64,000 nucleotides of DNA from Parasporobacterium paucivorans DSM 15970 (GTDB lineage: Bacteria > Bacillota > Clostridia > Lachnospirales > Lachnospiraceae): positions 50,193-114,192 of the forward strand of contig NZ_FQYT01000006.1 of assembly GCF_900141895.1 (NCBI RefSeq). The letters run 5' to 3'. Shown here in pieces: positions 35,916 through 44,343 of the stretch. The notes under the pieces were generated by a model. That model did no database searches, was not told the DNA's origin, and was given only the letters and a program-made list of their open reading frames with translations. A program made the translations under genes and the position numbers. How positions within the stretch are numbered: position 1 is the first letter of the stretch; each line of letters opens with the position of its first letter.

Positions 35916-36104
35916 ATGAAAAAATTCAGGAATGTTAATGACGGTACGATACTTACTGAAGAGGAACTGAATATCCAGCGCGAAACAAACTACAGCCAAC
36001 TGGCAGATAACTGGAAGGAAGAGGGCTTCTACAACCGGGACGAATATATTGCATGGCTCGCCGATAACTATATACATACAGATTACGAAGAATTTGAAGG
36101 ATAA
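35916..36104 (+). CDS. Small acidic protein, function unknown
   Basis: A 62-residue acidic protein that begins KKFRNVNDGTILTEEEL and ends in DYEEFEG. The NxxDGxILTEEEL start resembles many short acidic Clostridial proteins with no assigned role. The start is ATG at 35916, seven bases after GGAGGTGG; TTG at 35910 is too close to that site. It is the last gene of the radical SAM operon, 33 bases after the HemN-like gene, and a very strong terminator follows. It might be a partner or peptide substrate of the radical SAM enzymes, but nothing in the sequence proves this. It has no Cys. Confidence 0.7.
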   Translation: MKKFRNVNDGTILTEEELNIQRETNYSQLADNWKEEGFYNRDEYIAWLADNYIHTDYEEFEG

Positions 36105-36138
36105 GGATTCATTGCTGCAGGCTGCAATGGATAAGGCA

Positions 36139-36190
36139 GGGATGCCACCCGGTGAGAGGGATCCATTCTCACCGGGTGGCATCCCTTTTC
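36139..36190 (+). terminator. Strong terminator after the radical SAM operon
   Basis: A perfect 19-base-pair stem, 36139-36157 with 36167-36185, a nine-base loop, and TTTT after it. It lies between convergent transcripts and directly precedes the cbiK stop codon. Confidence 0.9.
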
Positions 36191-36192
36191 CT

Positions 36193-36987
36193 TTAGGAGA
36201 TAAGAGCCGCCTCCAGATGCTTGAAATACAGGTCACGGATCTTTGTGTATTCACCCAGGCCCTTGATGAAGCATTTGACCGGGTAGCCTGCACTTTCGAA
36301 GATGTACTTCCATGAATCTTCCTCATCCCCGGCCATGTCGTTTGCGGCGTGGTCGCCGGCAACCAGCATAAAAGGAATCAGGATGATTTCGGAGGGATTA
36401 TACGCATTGACAGACCTTAAGATGACGTCTATGCCGGGATAGGCTTCAATGGTTCCAACAAAGACGTTTTCATGACCAGATTCCTTAAAGGAATAATCAA
36501 GAGCGGCATAGGCAAAATTTGAATGATGGGAACTTCCATGGCCCATCAGCACCAGTGCCTTTCTTTTATCGCTCATGGAATACTCCTCTGTCAGAACCTC
36601 TATAATGACCCGGGCATCTTCGATATTATTCAATAAAGGAGCGCCAATGGAAATCTTCCGAAGGCTTTTACTATGCTCCATAACGTCGGCAATCATAAAA
36701 TCATTTTCCAGGCCGTTAATGATATGGGTGGGCTGAACAGTAAGCTCCTCTATGCCATCCCGGACTATCTGTTCCATAGCTTCCGACACGGTGTTGATTA
36801 TCCGGCCATCCCGCTGCATGACCTTTTTGATTATCATCTTGCTTGTCCAAGCAGAATAAATGGAATACCCAGGATAAAGGTCCATAATTTCTTTTTCAAT
36901 GGAATCAATATTCTTCTCCCGTGTTTCGTTAAAGCTTGTTCCGAAGCTGACGATTAAGATTGCATTTTTTGACATTGTATTTTTCAT
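36193..36987 (-). CDS. cbiK: Sirohydrochlorin cobaltochelatase CbiK
   Basis: Inserts Co2+ into sirohydrochlorin (factor II), the entry step of the anaerobic B12 route. It has 264 residues, the normal length for CbiK. The start AILIVSFGTSFNETRE and the two metal His regions (VLMGHGSSHHSNFAY and PFMLVAGDHAANDM) are visible. I chose the ATG at 36987: GAGAGG sits six bases upstream, whereas the ATG at 36993 touches it. It is transcribed away from the large cobalamin operon, so it is not under that riboswitch. Confidence 0.93.
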   Translation of the reverse strand: MKNTMSKNAILIVSFGTSFNETREKNIDSIEKEIMDLYPGYSIYSAWTSKMIIKKVMQRDGRIINTVSEAMEQIVRDGIEELTVQPTHIINGLENDFMIADVMEHSKSLRKISIGAPLLNNIEDARVIIEVLTEEYSMSDKRKALVLMGHGSSHHSNFAYAALDYSFKESGHENVFVGTIEAYPGIDVILRSVNAYNPSEIILIPFMLVAGDHAANDMAGDEEDSWKYIFESAGYPVKCFIKGLGEYTKIRDLYFKHLEAALIS

Positions 36988-37020
36988 ATTCATCCTCTCA
37001 TTTACTATGTAATGTCATAA

Positions 37021-37050
37021 ATGCTATCACAGTGAAAAATGAAATGTCAA
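37021..37050 (-). promoter_or_regulatory. Candidate cbiK promoter
   Basis: On the minus strand, TTGACA (37045-37050) and TAGCAT (37021-37026) at 18-base spacing, about 35 bases before cbiK. Confidence 0.5.
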
Positions 37051-37092
37051 TATAATAAAATAAAAAATATGTGCCAGTTCGACAAAATAGGC

Positions 37093-37121
37093 TTGTAAGT
37101 TTTTGTTAAATTGGATATAAT
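37093..37121 (+). promoter_or_regulatory. Promoter of the cobalamin operon
   Basis: TTGTAA (37093-37098) and TATAAT (37116-37121) at 17-base spacing, placing the start about 20 bases before the riboswitch. Confidence 0.8.
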
Positions 37122-37144
37122 GACAAAAGAATTTTATATTGAAA

Positions 37145-37308
37145 ATATTCGAGTGCCCTGCCACCGGCGGGGAGAATAGGGAAGCTGGGTGAAAATCCCA
37201 CACGGACCCGCCACTGTAATCGAAGAGTTGTTTTCAAATGCCACTGAGATCTGATTTGGGAAGGCGAAAACAATGATGACGCGTAAGTCAGGAGACCTGC
37301 TTGAGTAT
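37145..37308 (+). ncRNA. Cobalamin (adenosylcobalamin-type) riboswitch
   Basis: The full consensus is visible: GGGAAGCTGGGTGAAAATCC around 37179-37198, GCCACTGTAA at 37211, a second GCCACTG near 37240, GGGAAGGC at 37257 and the B12 box AAGTCAGGAGACCTGC at 37285-37300. The ends close as P1 (ATATTCGAG, 37145-37153, with CTTGAGTAT, 37300-37308, including G-U pairs). It is followed by a terminator before cbiQ, so B12 should stop transcription of the 19-gene operon. Confidence 0.95.
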
Positions 37309-37375
37309 GTTTTTTTAGTCCCGCAGGAAACGGGTCTGAAAATCGGACGTAAGTGCCGGAACTGCAAAATACGGT

Positions 37376-37412
37376 AGCAGCAGCTTGTTTTTACAAGCCG
37401 CTGCTTTTTTTG
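37376..37412 (+). terminator. Riboswitch-controlled terminator before cbiQ
   Basis: AGCAGCAGCTTGT pairs with ACAAGCCGCTGCT (one mismatch), followed by seven T. It lies 68 bases past the B12 aptamer and is its likely output. Confidence 0.88.
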
Positions 37413-37437
37413 ATACGAAATATGAGGAGCTGAATGG

Positions 37438-38268
37438 ATGAAGATTGTAAAAGATGGCATTAGAGGCAGCAATAACATGTTCGGACATACCCATGATGAA
37501 CATTTTTCAATCGATTGTTTTGCCTATAAATCAAAAATGAATCACTGGAATCCAACCTATAAGGTGTTCCTGGCACTTGTGACCATTATCATGTGTCTTG
37601 TACTGAATAATTTATTTGTTTCATTGTTTGTAATCATGGCCATGACATACCTGATTGTTGTTAAAAGCGGCCTGAACATGCGTGAGTATATTTCGGTTAT
37701 GAGCATCCCTTTTACCTTCCTGCTTTTGGCAACATTGGCAGTCGGATTTGATTTTTCAAGACATCCGGCAGGAGAAATCAATATGGATCTGGGGTATTTC
37801 TATCTGATTACATCCAAAAGAAGTCTGCTGGAGATGTTCCGGCTGTTTATCCGTTCCTATGCGGCGGTCAGCGCTCTGCAGATGATGACACTGACAACAT
37901 CCTCGTCAGAGATCATCTCCGTGTTGAAGAAGATGCATGTGCCGGTGATAGTGATTGAAATGATGAACATGATATACCGCTATATCTTTATTCTGCTGGA
38001 ACTTAACAATAAAATGAAGAAATCCGCACATGCCAGGCTTGGTTATTGTGATTTCAGGACAGCGTGCTATTCGTTTGGCAGCATTGCCGGAAATATTCTG
38101 GTTGTGTCCCTGAAGAAAGCGGAAACATATTACAATGCCATGGAAGCCAGGTGTTACGATGGGGAATATTCGTTTCTGCAGGAAAACAAAAAGACAGAAG
38201 GAGTCCATATTGCCGGTGCATCTGTGTTTGTGGCTTTTCTTCTTATAATCTGGTTTGCCACAAAATGA
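37438..38268 (+). CDS. cbiQ: Cobalt ECF transporter T component CbiQ
   Basis: Membrane T-component of the Co2+ energy-coupling-factor transporter. It has 276 residues with about five or six hydrophobic helices and the Ala-Arg coupling motif (KKSAHARLGY; later MEARCYDGEY), the two short sequences that touch the ATPase. ATG at 37438 has GAGGAG. It is the first gene after the riboswitch. The usual order cbiMNQO is changed here to Q-O-M-N. Confidence 0.93.
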   Translation: MKIVKDGIRGSNNMFGHTHDEHFSIDCFAYKSKMNHWNPTYKVFLALVTIIMCLVLNNLFVSLFVIMAMTYLIVVKSGLNMREYISVMSIPFTFLLLATLAVGFDFSRHPAGEINMDLGYFYLITSKRSLLEMFRLFIRSYAAVSALQMMTLTTSSSEIISVLKKMHVPVIVIEMMNMIYRYIFILLELNNKMKKSAHARLGYCDFRTACYSFGSIAGNILVVSLKKAETYYNAMEARCYDGEYSFLQENKKTEGVHIAGASVFVAFLLIIWFATK

Positions 38269-38279
38269 AAGGAATAAAG

Positions 38280-39143
38280 ATGATAGAACCAATTTTAAGA
38301 ATCAGGGATATGGAGTATTCTTATGGGAACGGGGAAATGGCCCTGAAACAGGTTAGCCTGGATATTTATAAAGGGGAGAAAATTGCAGTAATCGGTTCGA
38401 ACGGAGCAGGGAAATCCACTTTTTTTCTTACTACAAATGGAGTATTGTCCCCCCAAAGAGGGGAAATTATATACAATGGTCAGGAGATAAACAAAAAGAA
38501 CATCAAGGAGCTCCGAAAAAATATAGGAATTGTTTTCCAGGATGCAGACAACCAGATTATTGCTTCGACCGTATTGGCTGAAGTTGGATTTGGGCCGATG
38601 AATCTCAAACTTCATAAGGATGAGGTGATGGATCGTGTCGATGAAGCCCTGTCCTATATGAATCTTAGTAGTTTCAAGGCAAGACCGCCGCATTACCTGA
38701 GCGGTGGCGAAAAGAAAAGGGTAACCATAGCAGATATTATTGCCATGAAACCGGAAATCATCATATTCGATGAACCTTTGGCCTCCCTGGATCCTTATAA
38801 TGCAGATATGCTGGAAGAAATACTGGAAAAGCTCGAATCAGAACAGAAAACACTTCTTATATCAACACATGATATCGATTTTGCATACAGATGGGCGGAG
38901 AGGCTGATTGTATTTGCAAATGGCCGGATAATCGCTGACGGAGCTCCCATTGAAATATTCCAGAATAGGGAGATTCTCCGGCAGGCAAACTTAAAACAGC
39001 CTGCACTGCTTGAAATCTATGAATCTCTTGTTGAGAACCGGATACTTGAACAAGACGATATATATCCCAAGAATGTCAGGGATTTGAAGAAACTGCTGTC
39101 GAACAGAGGAACGGAGGAAAAACATGAAAAGCAGACAGATTAA
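38280..39143 (+). CDS. cbiO: Cobalt ECF transporter ATPase CbiO
   Basis: ABC ATPase driving Co2+ uptake. It has 287 residues: Walker A GSNGAGKST, Q-loop FQDADNQI, signature LSGGEKKR, Walker B IIIFDEPLASLD, and H-loop ISTHDIDF. I chose the ATG at 38280 because AAAGGA is six bases upstream; the open frame starts earlier inside cbiQ, and ATG 38265 overlaps the cbiQ stop. It overlaps cbiM by 20 bases. Confidence 0.95.
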   Translation: MIEPILRIRDMEYSYGNGEMALKQVSLDIYKGEKIAVIGSNGAGKSTFFLTTNGVLSPQRGEIIYNGQEINKKNIKELRKNIGIVFQDADNQIIASTVLAEVGFGPMNLKLHKDEVMDRVDEALSYMNLSSFKARPPHYLSGGEKKRVTIADIIAMKPEIIIFDEPLASLDPYNADMLEEILEKLESEQKTLLISTHDIDFAYRWAERLIVFANGRIIADGAPIEIFQNREILRQANLKQPALLEIYESLVENRILEQDDIYPKNVRDLKKLLSNRGTEEKHEKQTD

Positions 39144-39888
39144 AATCATCATTCTGCTGTCAATACTGGCCCTATCTGCAGGGATTACCCCGGCTGTAAG
39201 CGCCATGCATATCATGGAGGGATATCTGCCCCCACGCTATGTGGTTGCATGGGGAATCCTGTGCATTCCGTTTCTGGCAGCCGGCTATTTCTCATTGAAA
39301 AAAACGCTGCAGCGACAGAGGAAAACGCTGACCATCCTGGCAATGGCCGGCGCCTATATGTTTCTGCTGTCTTCCCTGAAAATCCCATCTGTTACGGGAA
39401 GCTGTTCCCATATGACCGGAAGCGGGCTGGGGGCTTTGCTGTTTGGACCGAGTACAGTAGGAATTCTTGGAATTATCGTTCTGCTGTTCCAGGCCATACT
39501 GCTCGCCCATGGGGGAATAACCACTCTGGGAGCCAATACCTTTTCAATGGCAATAGCCGGGCCATTTGCGGCCTATGCGGTTTACCGGATCTGCCGTAAA
39601 TTAAAGGTCAATAAGAAAGTCTGCTATTTTCTGGCGGCGTTGGTCGGAGATCTGTTCACATACTGTGTAACCAGCATGCAGCTGGCCATCGCCTTTCCTT
39701 CTGAAACAGGAGGTGTATCTGCTTCCTTTCTGAAGTTTCTGGCAGTATTCGCGCCAACCCAGATACCCCTTGCGGTAATTGAAGGACTCCTCACTGTCAT
39801 AACCATGATAGCCCTGGAAACATATGCAAAAAATGAATTGTCTTATCTTGGATTTGATGTGGGGGTGAAAATCAATGTCAAAGAATAA
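39124..39888 (+). CDS. cbiM: Cobalt ECF transporter substrate-binding subunit CbiM
   Basis: S-component that binds Co2+. It has 254 residues. A cleavable leader ends near AVSA, and the mature N-terminus is MHIMEGYLPP, whose Met-His forms the metal site in this family. Several membrane helices follow, with SCSHMTGSGLGALLFGPS and HGGITTLGANTFSMAIAGP as family motifs. It overlaps cbiO by 20 and cbiN by 14 bases. Confidence 0.95.
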   Translation: MKSRQIKIIILLSILALSAGITPAVSAMHIMEGYLPPRYVVAWGILCIPFLAAGYFSLKKTLQRQRKTLTILAMAGAYMFLLSSLKIPSVTGSCSHMTGSGLGALLFGPSTVGILGIIVLLFQAILLAHGGITTLGANTFSMAIAGPFAAYAVYRICRKLKVNKKVCYFLAALVGDLFTYCVTSMQLAIAFPSETGGVSASFLKFLAVFAPTQIPLAVIEGLLTVITMIALETYAKNELSYLGFDVGVKINVKE

Positions 39889-40192
39889 AAAGACAGTGAT
39901 TATTCTGTCCATTATAATCATCCTGATTGCCCTGATACCCATATTCCTGTTGAAAAATGCGAAGTTCGGCGGGTCAGACGATGCGGGCAGCCAGGTTGTT
40001 TCGGAAATCACCGGTTCGGATTACAAACCCTGGTTCACACCCGTCATGGAAACCGTAACCGGCAAAGAACTTCCGAGTGAAGTTGAAACCCTGTTTTTCT
40101 GCATACAGACCGGAATCGGAACAGGGATAATCTTCTTCTTCCTGGGACGGTTTTATGAAAGAAGCAGAGCAAAAGAGCAAAAAGAAAGTTAG
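39875..40192 (+). CDS. cbiN: Cobalt transport protein CbiN
   Basis: Small auxiliary protein with two membrane helices (about residues 8-25 and 78-95) and an extracytoplasmic loop containing FGGSDDAGSQVVSEI and KPWFTPVME. It helps load Co2+ into CbiM. It has 105 residues, normal for the family. Confidence 0.93.
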   Translation: MSKNKKTVIILSIIIILIALIPIFLLKNAKFGGSDDAGSQVVSEITGSDYKPWFTPVMETVTGKELPSEVETLFFCIQTGIGTGIIFFFLGRFYERSRAKEQKES

Positions 40193-40222
40193 TTTTCCGT
40201 CAGAGAAAGGAAATATAAAACC

Positions 40223-41464
40223 ATGAGCATCAGAATGATTGGGATAGACCACAGCAGGGCTACCATAGAATATCGGGAATTATTTGCACAGACAACAAGA
40301 ATGAAGGAAAAAATCATAAAGGAATTCTCCGGAGTGGAAGGCATTACGGGATGTGTGGTTATATCCACATGCAACCGTATGGAAATATGGATAAGCTCTG
40401 ACAAAAAGCTTCAAAGCTCTGTTTATGAGATGTTTTGCGAGATATCCAATTTGAACAGCAGTGATTACAGGTCGTTTTTTGTGGAGCGTGATGGTTATGA
40501 AGCAGTGAGGCACCTTTTCTATCTGGCTGGCGGAATGAAGTCGAAAATCATTGGAGAGGATCAGATACTTACCCAGGTAAAGGATGCAATCGCCTTTTCA
40601 CGTGAGCACTTCTGTACAGATAATGTTTTGGAAGTGCTTTTCAGAATGGCAGTAACAGCGGCTAAGAAGGTCAAGACAGAAATACATCTCTCCAAGGCAA
40701 ATTCGTCGATCGTAAGCCGGGTGATTGAAGAAATGAAGAACAGCGGTCTGGAATTGAAAGATAAGAAATGCCTAGTTATAGGGAACGGAGAGGTTGGAAA
40801 ACTGGCTGCAACATCCCTTAAAGAAGAGGGCGCTTCCGTTACGATGACCGTCAGACAGTATAAAAGCGGGGTTGTTGAGATACCGGATGGGTGCAAACGG
40901 ATCGATTATGCAGATCGTCTCCTGAATATAGCAGGGTATGACATCGTCCTGAGCGCCACGTCAAGCCCAAACGTGACCCTGAAGTATGAGCAGTTGGAAA
41001 ACATTGAATTTCATGACAACAGAGTCTTTATTGATCTGGCAGTGCCCAGAGACATTGATCCTCTGATTGCAGGGATAAGAAATATAAAACTCTATGATAT
41101 TGACAGCTTTCAGGTGGAAATGGGATCGGAAGAGTTCAGGAAGCAGATTATGGAAATTGAAAATATACTCAGCCTGAGAATACAGGAATTTGTCAACTGG
41201 TACAGATGCAAGGACATCATCCCCGAGGTGCGTCACATATGTAAAAATGCCGCGATTGATGTCAATTTAAGACTGGAAAAAAAGATACGCAATATCGATA
41301 TCAGCGGGAATGACAAAATGCATCTCGAAAAAAGCATTGAGGATGCGGCTGATAAAGCCGTGAACAGATTGATGTTCGGATTAATGGAGAGCGTAAAGCC
41401 GGAAATGTTTTGTGAATGTGTTGAGGCAATCAAAAAAATCTATCAGCCGGAATATGAAATATGA
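40223..41464 (+). CDS. hemA: Glutamyl-tRNA reductase
   Basis: Reduces glutamyl-tRNA(Glu) to glutamate-1-semialdehyde with NADPH, the first step of C5-route tetrapyrrole synthesis. It has 413 residues. The catalytic Cys is Cys50 in STCNRMEIW. EDQILTQVKDA follows, and the NADPH domain has VIGNGEVGKLAA. A coiled dimerisation helix ends the protein. The AGAAAGGA ribosome site precedes the ATG. It overlaps sirC by four bases. It is placed inside the B12-riboswitch operon rather than in a separate hem operon. Confidence 0.96.
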   Translation: MSIRMIGIDHSRATIEYRELFAQTTRMKEKIIKEFSGVEGITGCVVISTCNRMEIWISSDKKLQSSVYEMFCEISNLNSSDYRSFFVERDGYEAVRHLFYLAGGMKSKIIGEDQILTQVKDAIAFSREHFCTDNVLEVLFRMAVTAAKKVKTEIHLSKANSSIVSRVIEEMKNSGLELKDKKCLVIGNGEVGKLAATSLKEEGASVTMTVRQYKSGVVEIPDGCKRIDYADRLLNIAGYDIVLSATSSPNVTLKYEQLENIEFHDNRVFIDLAVPRDIDPLIAGIRNIKLYDIDSFQVEMGSEEFRKQIMEIENILSLRIQEFVNWYRCKDIIPEVRHICKNAAIDVNLRLEKKIRNIDISGNDKMHLEKSIEDAADKAVNRLMFGLMESVKPEMFCECVEAIKKIYQPEYEI

Positions 41465-41940
41465 AAAATGAAAAGAAGAGACGTTTTCCGCTATTCATAG
41501 ATTTGGCGGACAGAAAGGTCATCGTAATCGGAGGAGGAAAAATTGCAGAAAGAAGAATCAGGACGCTGCTTTCCTTTGAAGCCTGCATAAAAGTAATCGC
41601 AAAAGAATGCAGCAGCGATATCAGCCAAATGCATGAGGCTGGAATGATCCACCTTGAAAAAAGGGCGTATCGCGAGGGTGAGCTGGATGACGATGCAGTC
41701 ATGGTCCTGGCCATAACCGATGACAGCCGGGTCAATGAATCAGTCTGGAGTGAATGCAAACGGAAAAACATTATTGTAAATGTTGCCAGTAACCAGGAAT
41801 TGTGCGATTTTTTCTTTCCAGCCGTTCTCCTTCAGGATGAAATCACCATTGGTGTGTGCGGTAATGGAACCAATCATAGTGAAGTTAGAGAAAAAGCCGA
41901 TCTGCTGAGAAAACTATTAAAGGAAAAAACAGATGAATAA
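41461..41940 (+). CDS. sirC: Precorrin-2 dehydrogenase (SirC/Met8 type)
   Basis: NAD-dependent oxidation of precorrin-2 to sirohydrochlorin, which CbiK then loads with Co2+. It has 159 residues, so only the Rossmann part and a short dimerisation arm are present, with no methyltransferase. Visible motifs are PLFIDLADRKVIVIGGGKIAERR and NVASNQELCDFFFPAVL. Translation is coupled on both sides by short overlaps (4 and 8 bases). Confidence 0.92.
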   Translation: MKNEKKRRFPLFIDLADRKVIVIGGGKIAERRIRTLLSFEACIKVIAKECSSDISQMHEAGMIHLEKRAYREGELDDDAVMVLAITDDSRVNESVWSECKRKNIIVNVASNQELCDFFFPAVLLQDEITIGVCGNGTNHSEVREKADLLRKLLKEKTDE

Positions 41941-42814
41941 AATAATAATCGGAACAAGGGAAAGTAAACTGGCAGTTGTCCAGACGAATATGGTGGCCCG
42001 GATAATCATGGATCACCATGATGTCGAAGTTGAAATCTGCCCCATGAAAACGACGGGAGATATTATTCTCGACAGGAGCCTTGACAAAATTGGCGGAAAA
42101 GGTCTTTTTGTCAAAGAGCTGGACATGGCATTGTCACAGAAGAAGACAGATATTTCCGTACACAGCCTCAAGGATATGCCTATGGAAGTTCCGGATGAGC
42201 TTCCAATAATTGCATACTCAAAGAGGGAAGATCCAAGGGATGTGCTCATTCTCCCGGAAGGCTGCCAGGAACTGGATCTGGAAAAACCACTGGGGTGTTC
42301 GAGCAAAAGAAGGATGCTGCAGATAAAGAAGATTTTCCCAGAGGCTGAGTTTAAGGAGCTGCGTGGCAACATACTCACAAGGATCAAAAAATTGGATCAG
42401 GGCGAGTATGGAGGAATAATCCTTGCGGCGGCAGGTCTGAAACGCATGGGCCTTGAAAACAGAATCAGCAGATATTTCACAACGGAAGAAATGATTCCTT
42501 CAGCCGGTCAGGGAATTCTTGCCATTCAGGGCAGAAGAGATTTTGATATAGAGCTGATCAAAGAGGCAGACGATTCGGACTCCCGTTATGCGGCAATATG
42601 TGAAAGAAGCTTTGTCAGAACACTGGACGGTGGGTGCTCATCCCCGATTGCGGCGTTTGCTACAGTAAGCGATGGCTCCATCACGTTAAAGGGACTATAT
42701 TACGGTGAAGACATGGTTGAAAGTAGAACCGGCACCATTACAGGAAATGTTTTTGAGGCGGAAGAATTGGGGATTAGACTGGCCAACAGGTTAAAGCTGG
42801 CAGGGAAGGAATGA
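41933..42814 (+). CDS. hemC: Porphobilinogen deaminase
   Basis: Links four porphobilinogen units into hydroxymethylbilane. It has 293 residues, slightly short but complete. Motifs are IGTRESKLAVVQT, DISVHSLKDMP, and the dipyrromethane-binding Cys in LDGGCSSPIAAFA. It overlaps cobA-hemD by four bases. Confidence 0.96.
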   Translation: MNKIIIGTRESKLAVVQTNMVARIIMDHHDVEVEICPMKTTGDIILDRSLDKIGGKGLFVKELDMALSQKKTDISVHSLKDMPMEVPDELPIIAYSKREDPRDVLILPEGCQELDLEKPLGCSSKRRMLQIKKIFPEAEFKELRGNILTRIKKLDQGEYGGIILAAAGLKRMGLENRISRYFTTEEMIPSAGQGILAIQGRRDFDIELIKEADDSDSRYAAICERSFVRTLDGGCSSPIAAFATVSDGSITLKGLYYGEDMVESRTGTITGNVFEAEELGIRLANRLKLAGKE

Positions 42815-44343
42815 AAATGGGAAATGGAAAAGTCTGGCTTGTAGGCGCAGGCCCAGGAGATGTTGGATTACTGACAATTAAAGGCATGAAAGTGATTGAA
42901 GAGGCGGATGTTGTGGTTTATGACAGGCTCGTCGGGATGGGAATATTATCGCTCATTCCTGACAAGGCAAGATGCATCGATGTCGGAAAGACGTCAGGAA
43001 ACCATATGATGTCCCAGGAAGGGATCAATAAATTGCTTCTGGAAGAGGCAAAGAATGGCAACCGGGTCGTAAGGCTTAAAGGAGGAGATCCCTTTCTGTT
43101 TGGAAGAGGCGGGGAAGAAATCGAGCTTCTTGTAAAAGAAGGGATTCCCTATGAAATTGTACCCGGGATAACATCCGCGATTTCCGTGCCTGCCTATAAT
43201 GGAATTCCGGTGACGCACAGGGATTTTACATCTTCCGTTCATATAATAACCGGACACAAAAAGAAAGATGAAGAATATGATATCGATTTTTCGGCTCTTG
43301 TAAAAACAAAAGGCACGCTCGTTTTTCTGATGGGACTTTCAGAGCTGGGCAGCATATGCAAAGGTCTTTCAGACGCAGGGATGGACAAAAATATGCCGGT
43401 TGCCGTATTGGAAAGAGGAACAACAGCAAAGCAGCGGAAGGTAATATCTGATTTGTCCACAATCGAGGAAACGGTTCGATTAAACAATATATCCACCCCG
43501 GCCATCATCGTCGTAGGAAAAGTATGCAGCCTTTCCAAGGGATTTTCCTGGTACGAAAAGCTTCCGCTGGCAGGGTGCAGAATCGCTGTTACCAGGCCCA
43601 AAGAGCTGATTTCAGGACTTTCTGAAAAACTGCGGATCAAAGGAGCAGAGGTGATTGAGCTTCCGGCAATCAGAATTGAACCCATAAAGGAAAACCTTGC
43701 TCTAAAACAGTCCATTTCTAATCTGGCTTCATATCAATGGATCGTTTTTACCAGTCCGAGCGGGGTGAACATCTTCTTTGAGGAAATGAAATCTATGAAG
43801 GCAGACATCCGAAGCCTTGCAGGTCTGAAAATAGCCGTAATCGGTGAGGGTACGCTGAAGATGATCGAAGGCAGAGGATTATATGCCGATCTTGTCCCTT
43901 CCCGCTATGATGCGGAAAACCTGGGGAAAGAGTTGGGAGCCATCTGCTTTGAAGGTGACCGGATGCTGATCCCGAGAGCAGATATCGGAAACATTCTGCT
44001 GGTTGAAGAGATAAAGAAAAGAAAAAATGTAGTGATTGATGATATCCCGACGTACAGGACCGTATATGAAGGAAGCCGGATCATCAATGAAAAAGAAGAA
44101 TTCCAGAATCGCAATATAGATTATGCACTTTTCACAAGCGCATCCACGGTCAGGGGATTCGTAAGCGTAACGGAAGGACTGGATTACGGACTGGTAAATG
44201 CCGTATGTATTGGAGCGCAGACAAAGAAAGAGGCGGATGGCCACGGCATGAAGACGCAGATGGCTGAAAAGGCAACATTGGACAGCCTGGTCCGACTGGT
44301 GGAAGAGCTGCATGAAAAGCAAAGGCAGGGGAATGAGAAATGA
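42811..44343 (+). CDS. cobA-hemD: CobA-HemD fusion: uroporphyrinogen-III C-methyltransferase / uroporphyrinogen-III synthase
   Basis: A 510-residue fusion. Residues 1 to about 245 are the SAM-dependent methyltransferase that makes precorrin-2 (WLVGAGPGDVGLLTIKG; KGGDPFLFGRGGEE; GITSAISVPAYNGIPVTHR). Residues about 252-505 are uroporphyrinogen-III synthase, a weakly conserved fold (CRIAVTRPKELISGLSEKL; VFTSPSGVNIFFEEM; YALFTSASTVRGF). The fusion is common in Clostridia. It ties the making of uroporphyrinogen-III directly to its diversion into corrinoids. It overlaps hemC and hemB by four bases each. Confidence 0.95.
   Translation: MKMGNGKVWLVGAGPGDVGLLTIKGMKVIEEADVVVYDRLVGMGILSLIPDKARCIDVGKTSGNHMMSQEGINKLLLEEAKNGNRVVRLKGGDPFLFGRGGEEIELLVKEGIPYEIVPGITSAISVPAYNGIPVTHRDFTSSVHIITGHKKKDEEYDIDFSALVKTKGTLVFLMGLSELGSICKGLSDAGMDKNMPVAVLERGTTAKQRKVISDLSTIEETVRLNNISTPAIIVVGKVCSLSKGFSWYEKLPLAGCRIAVTRPKELISGLSEKLRIKGAEVIELPAIRIEPIKENLALKQSISNLASYQWIVFTSPSGVNIFFEEMKSMKADIRSLAGLKIAVIGEGTLKMIEGRGLYADLVPSRYDAENLGKELGAICFEGDRMLIPRADIGNILLVEEIKKRKNVVIDDIPTYRTVYEGSRIINEKEEFQNRNIDYALFTSASTVRGFVSVTEGLDYGLVNAVCIGAQTKKEADGHGMKTQMAEKATLDSLVRLVEELHEKQRQGNEK

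Noticed and set aside
36139..36185. Perfect 19-bp inverted repeat as a mobile-element end
   Set aside because: It is followed by T and lies just after an operon; a terminator explains it fully.
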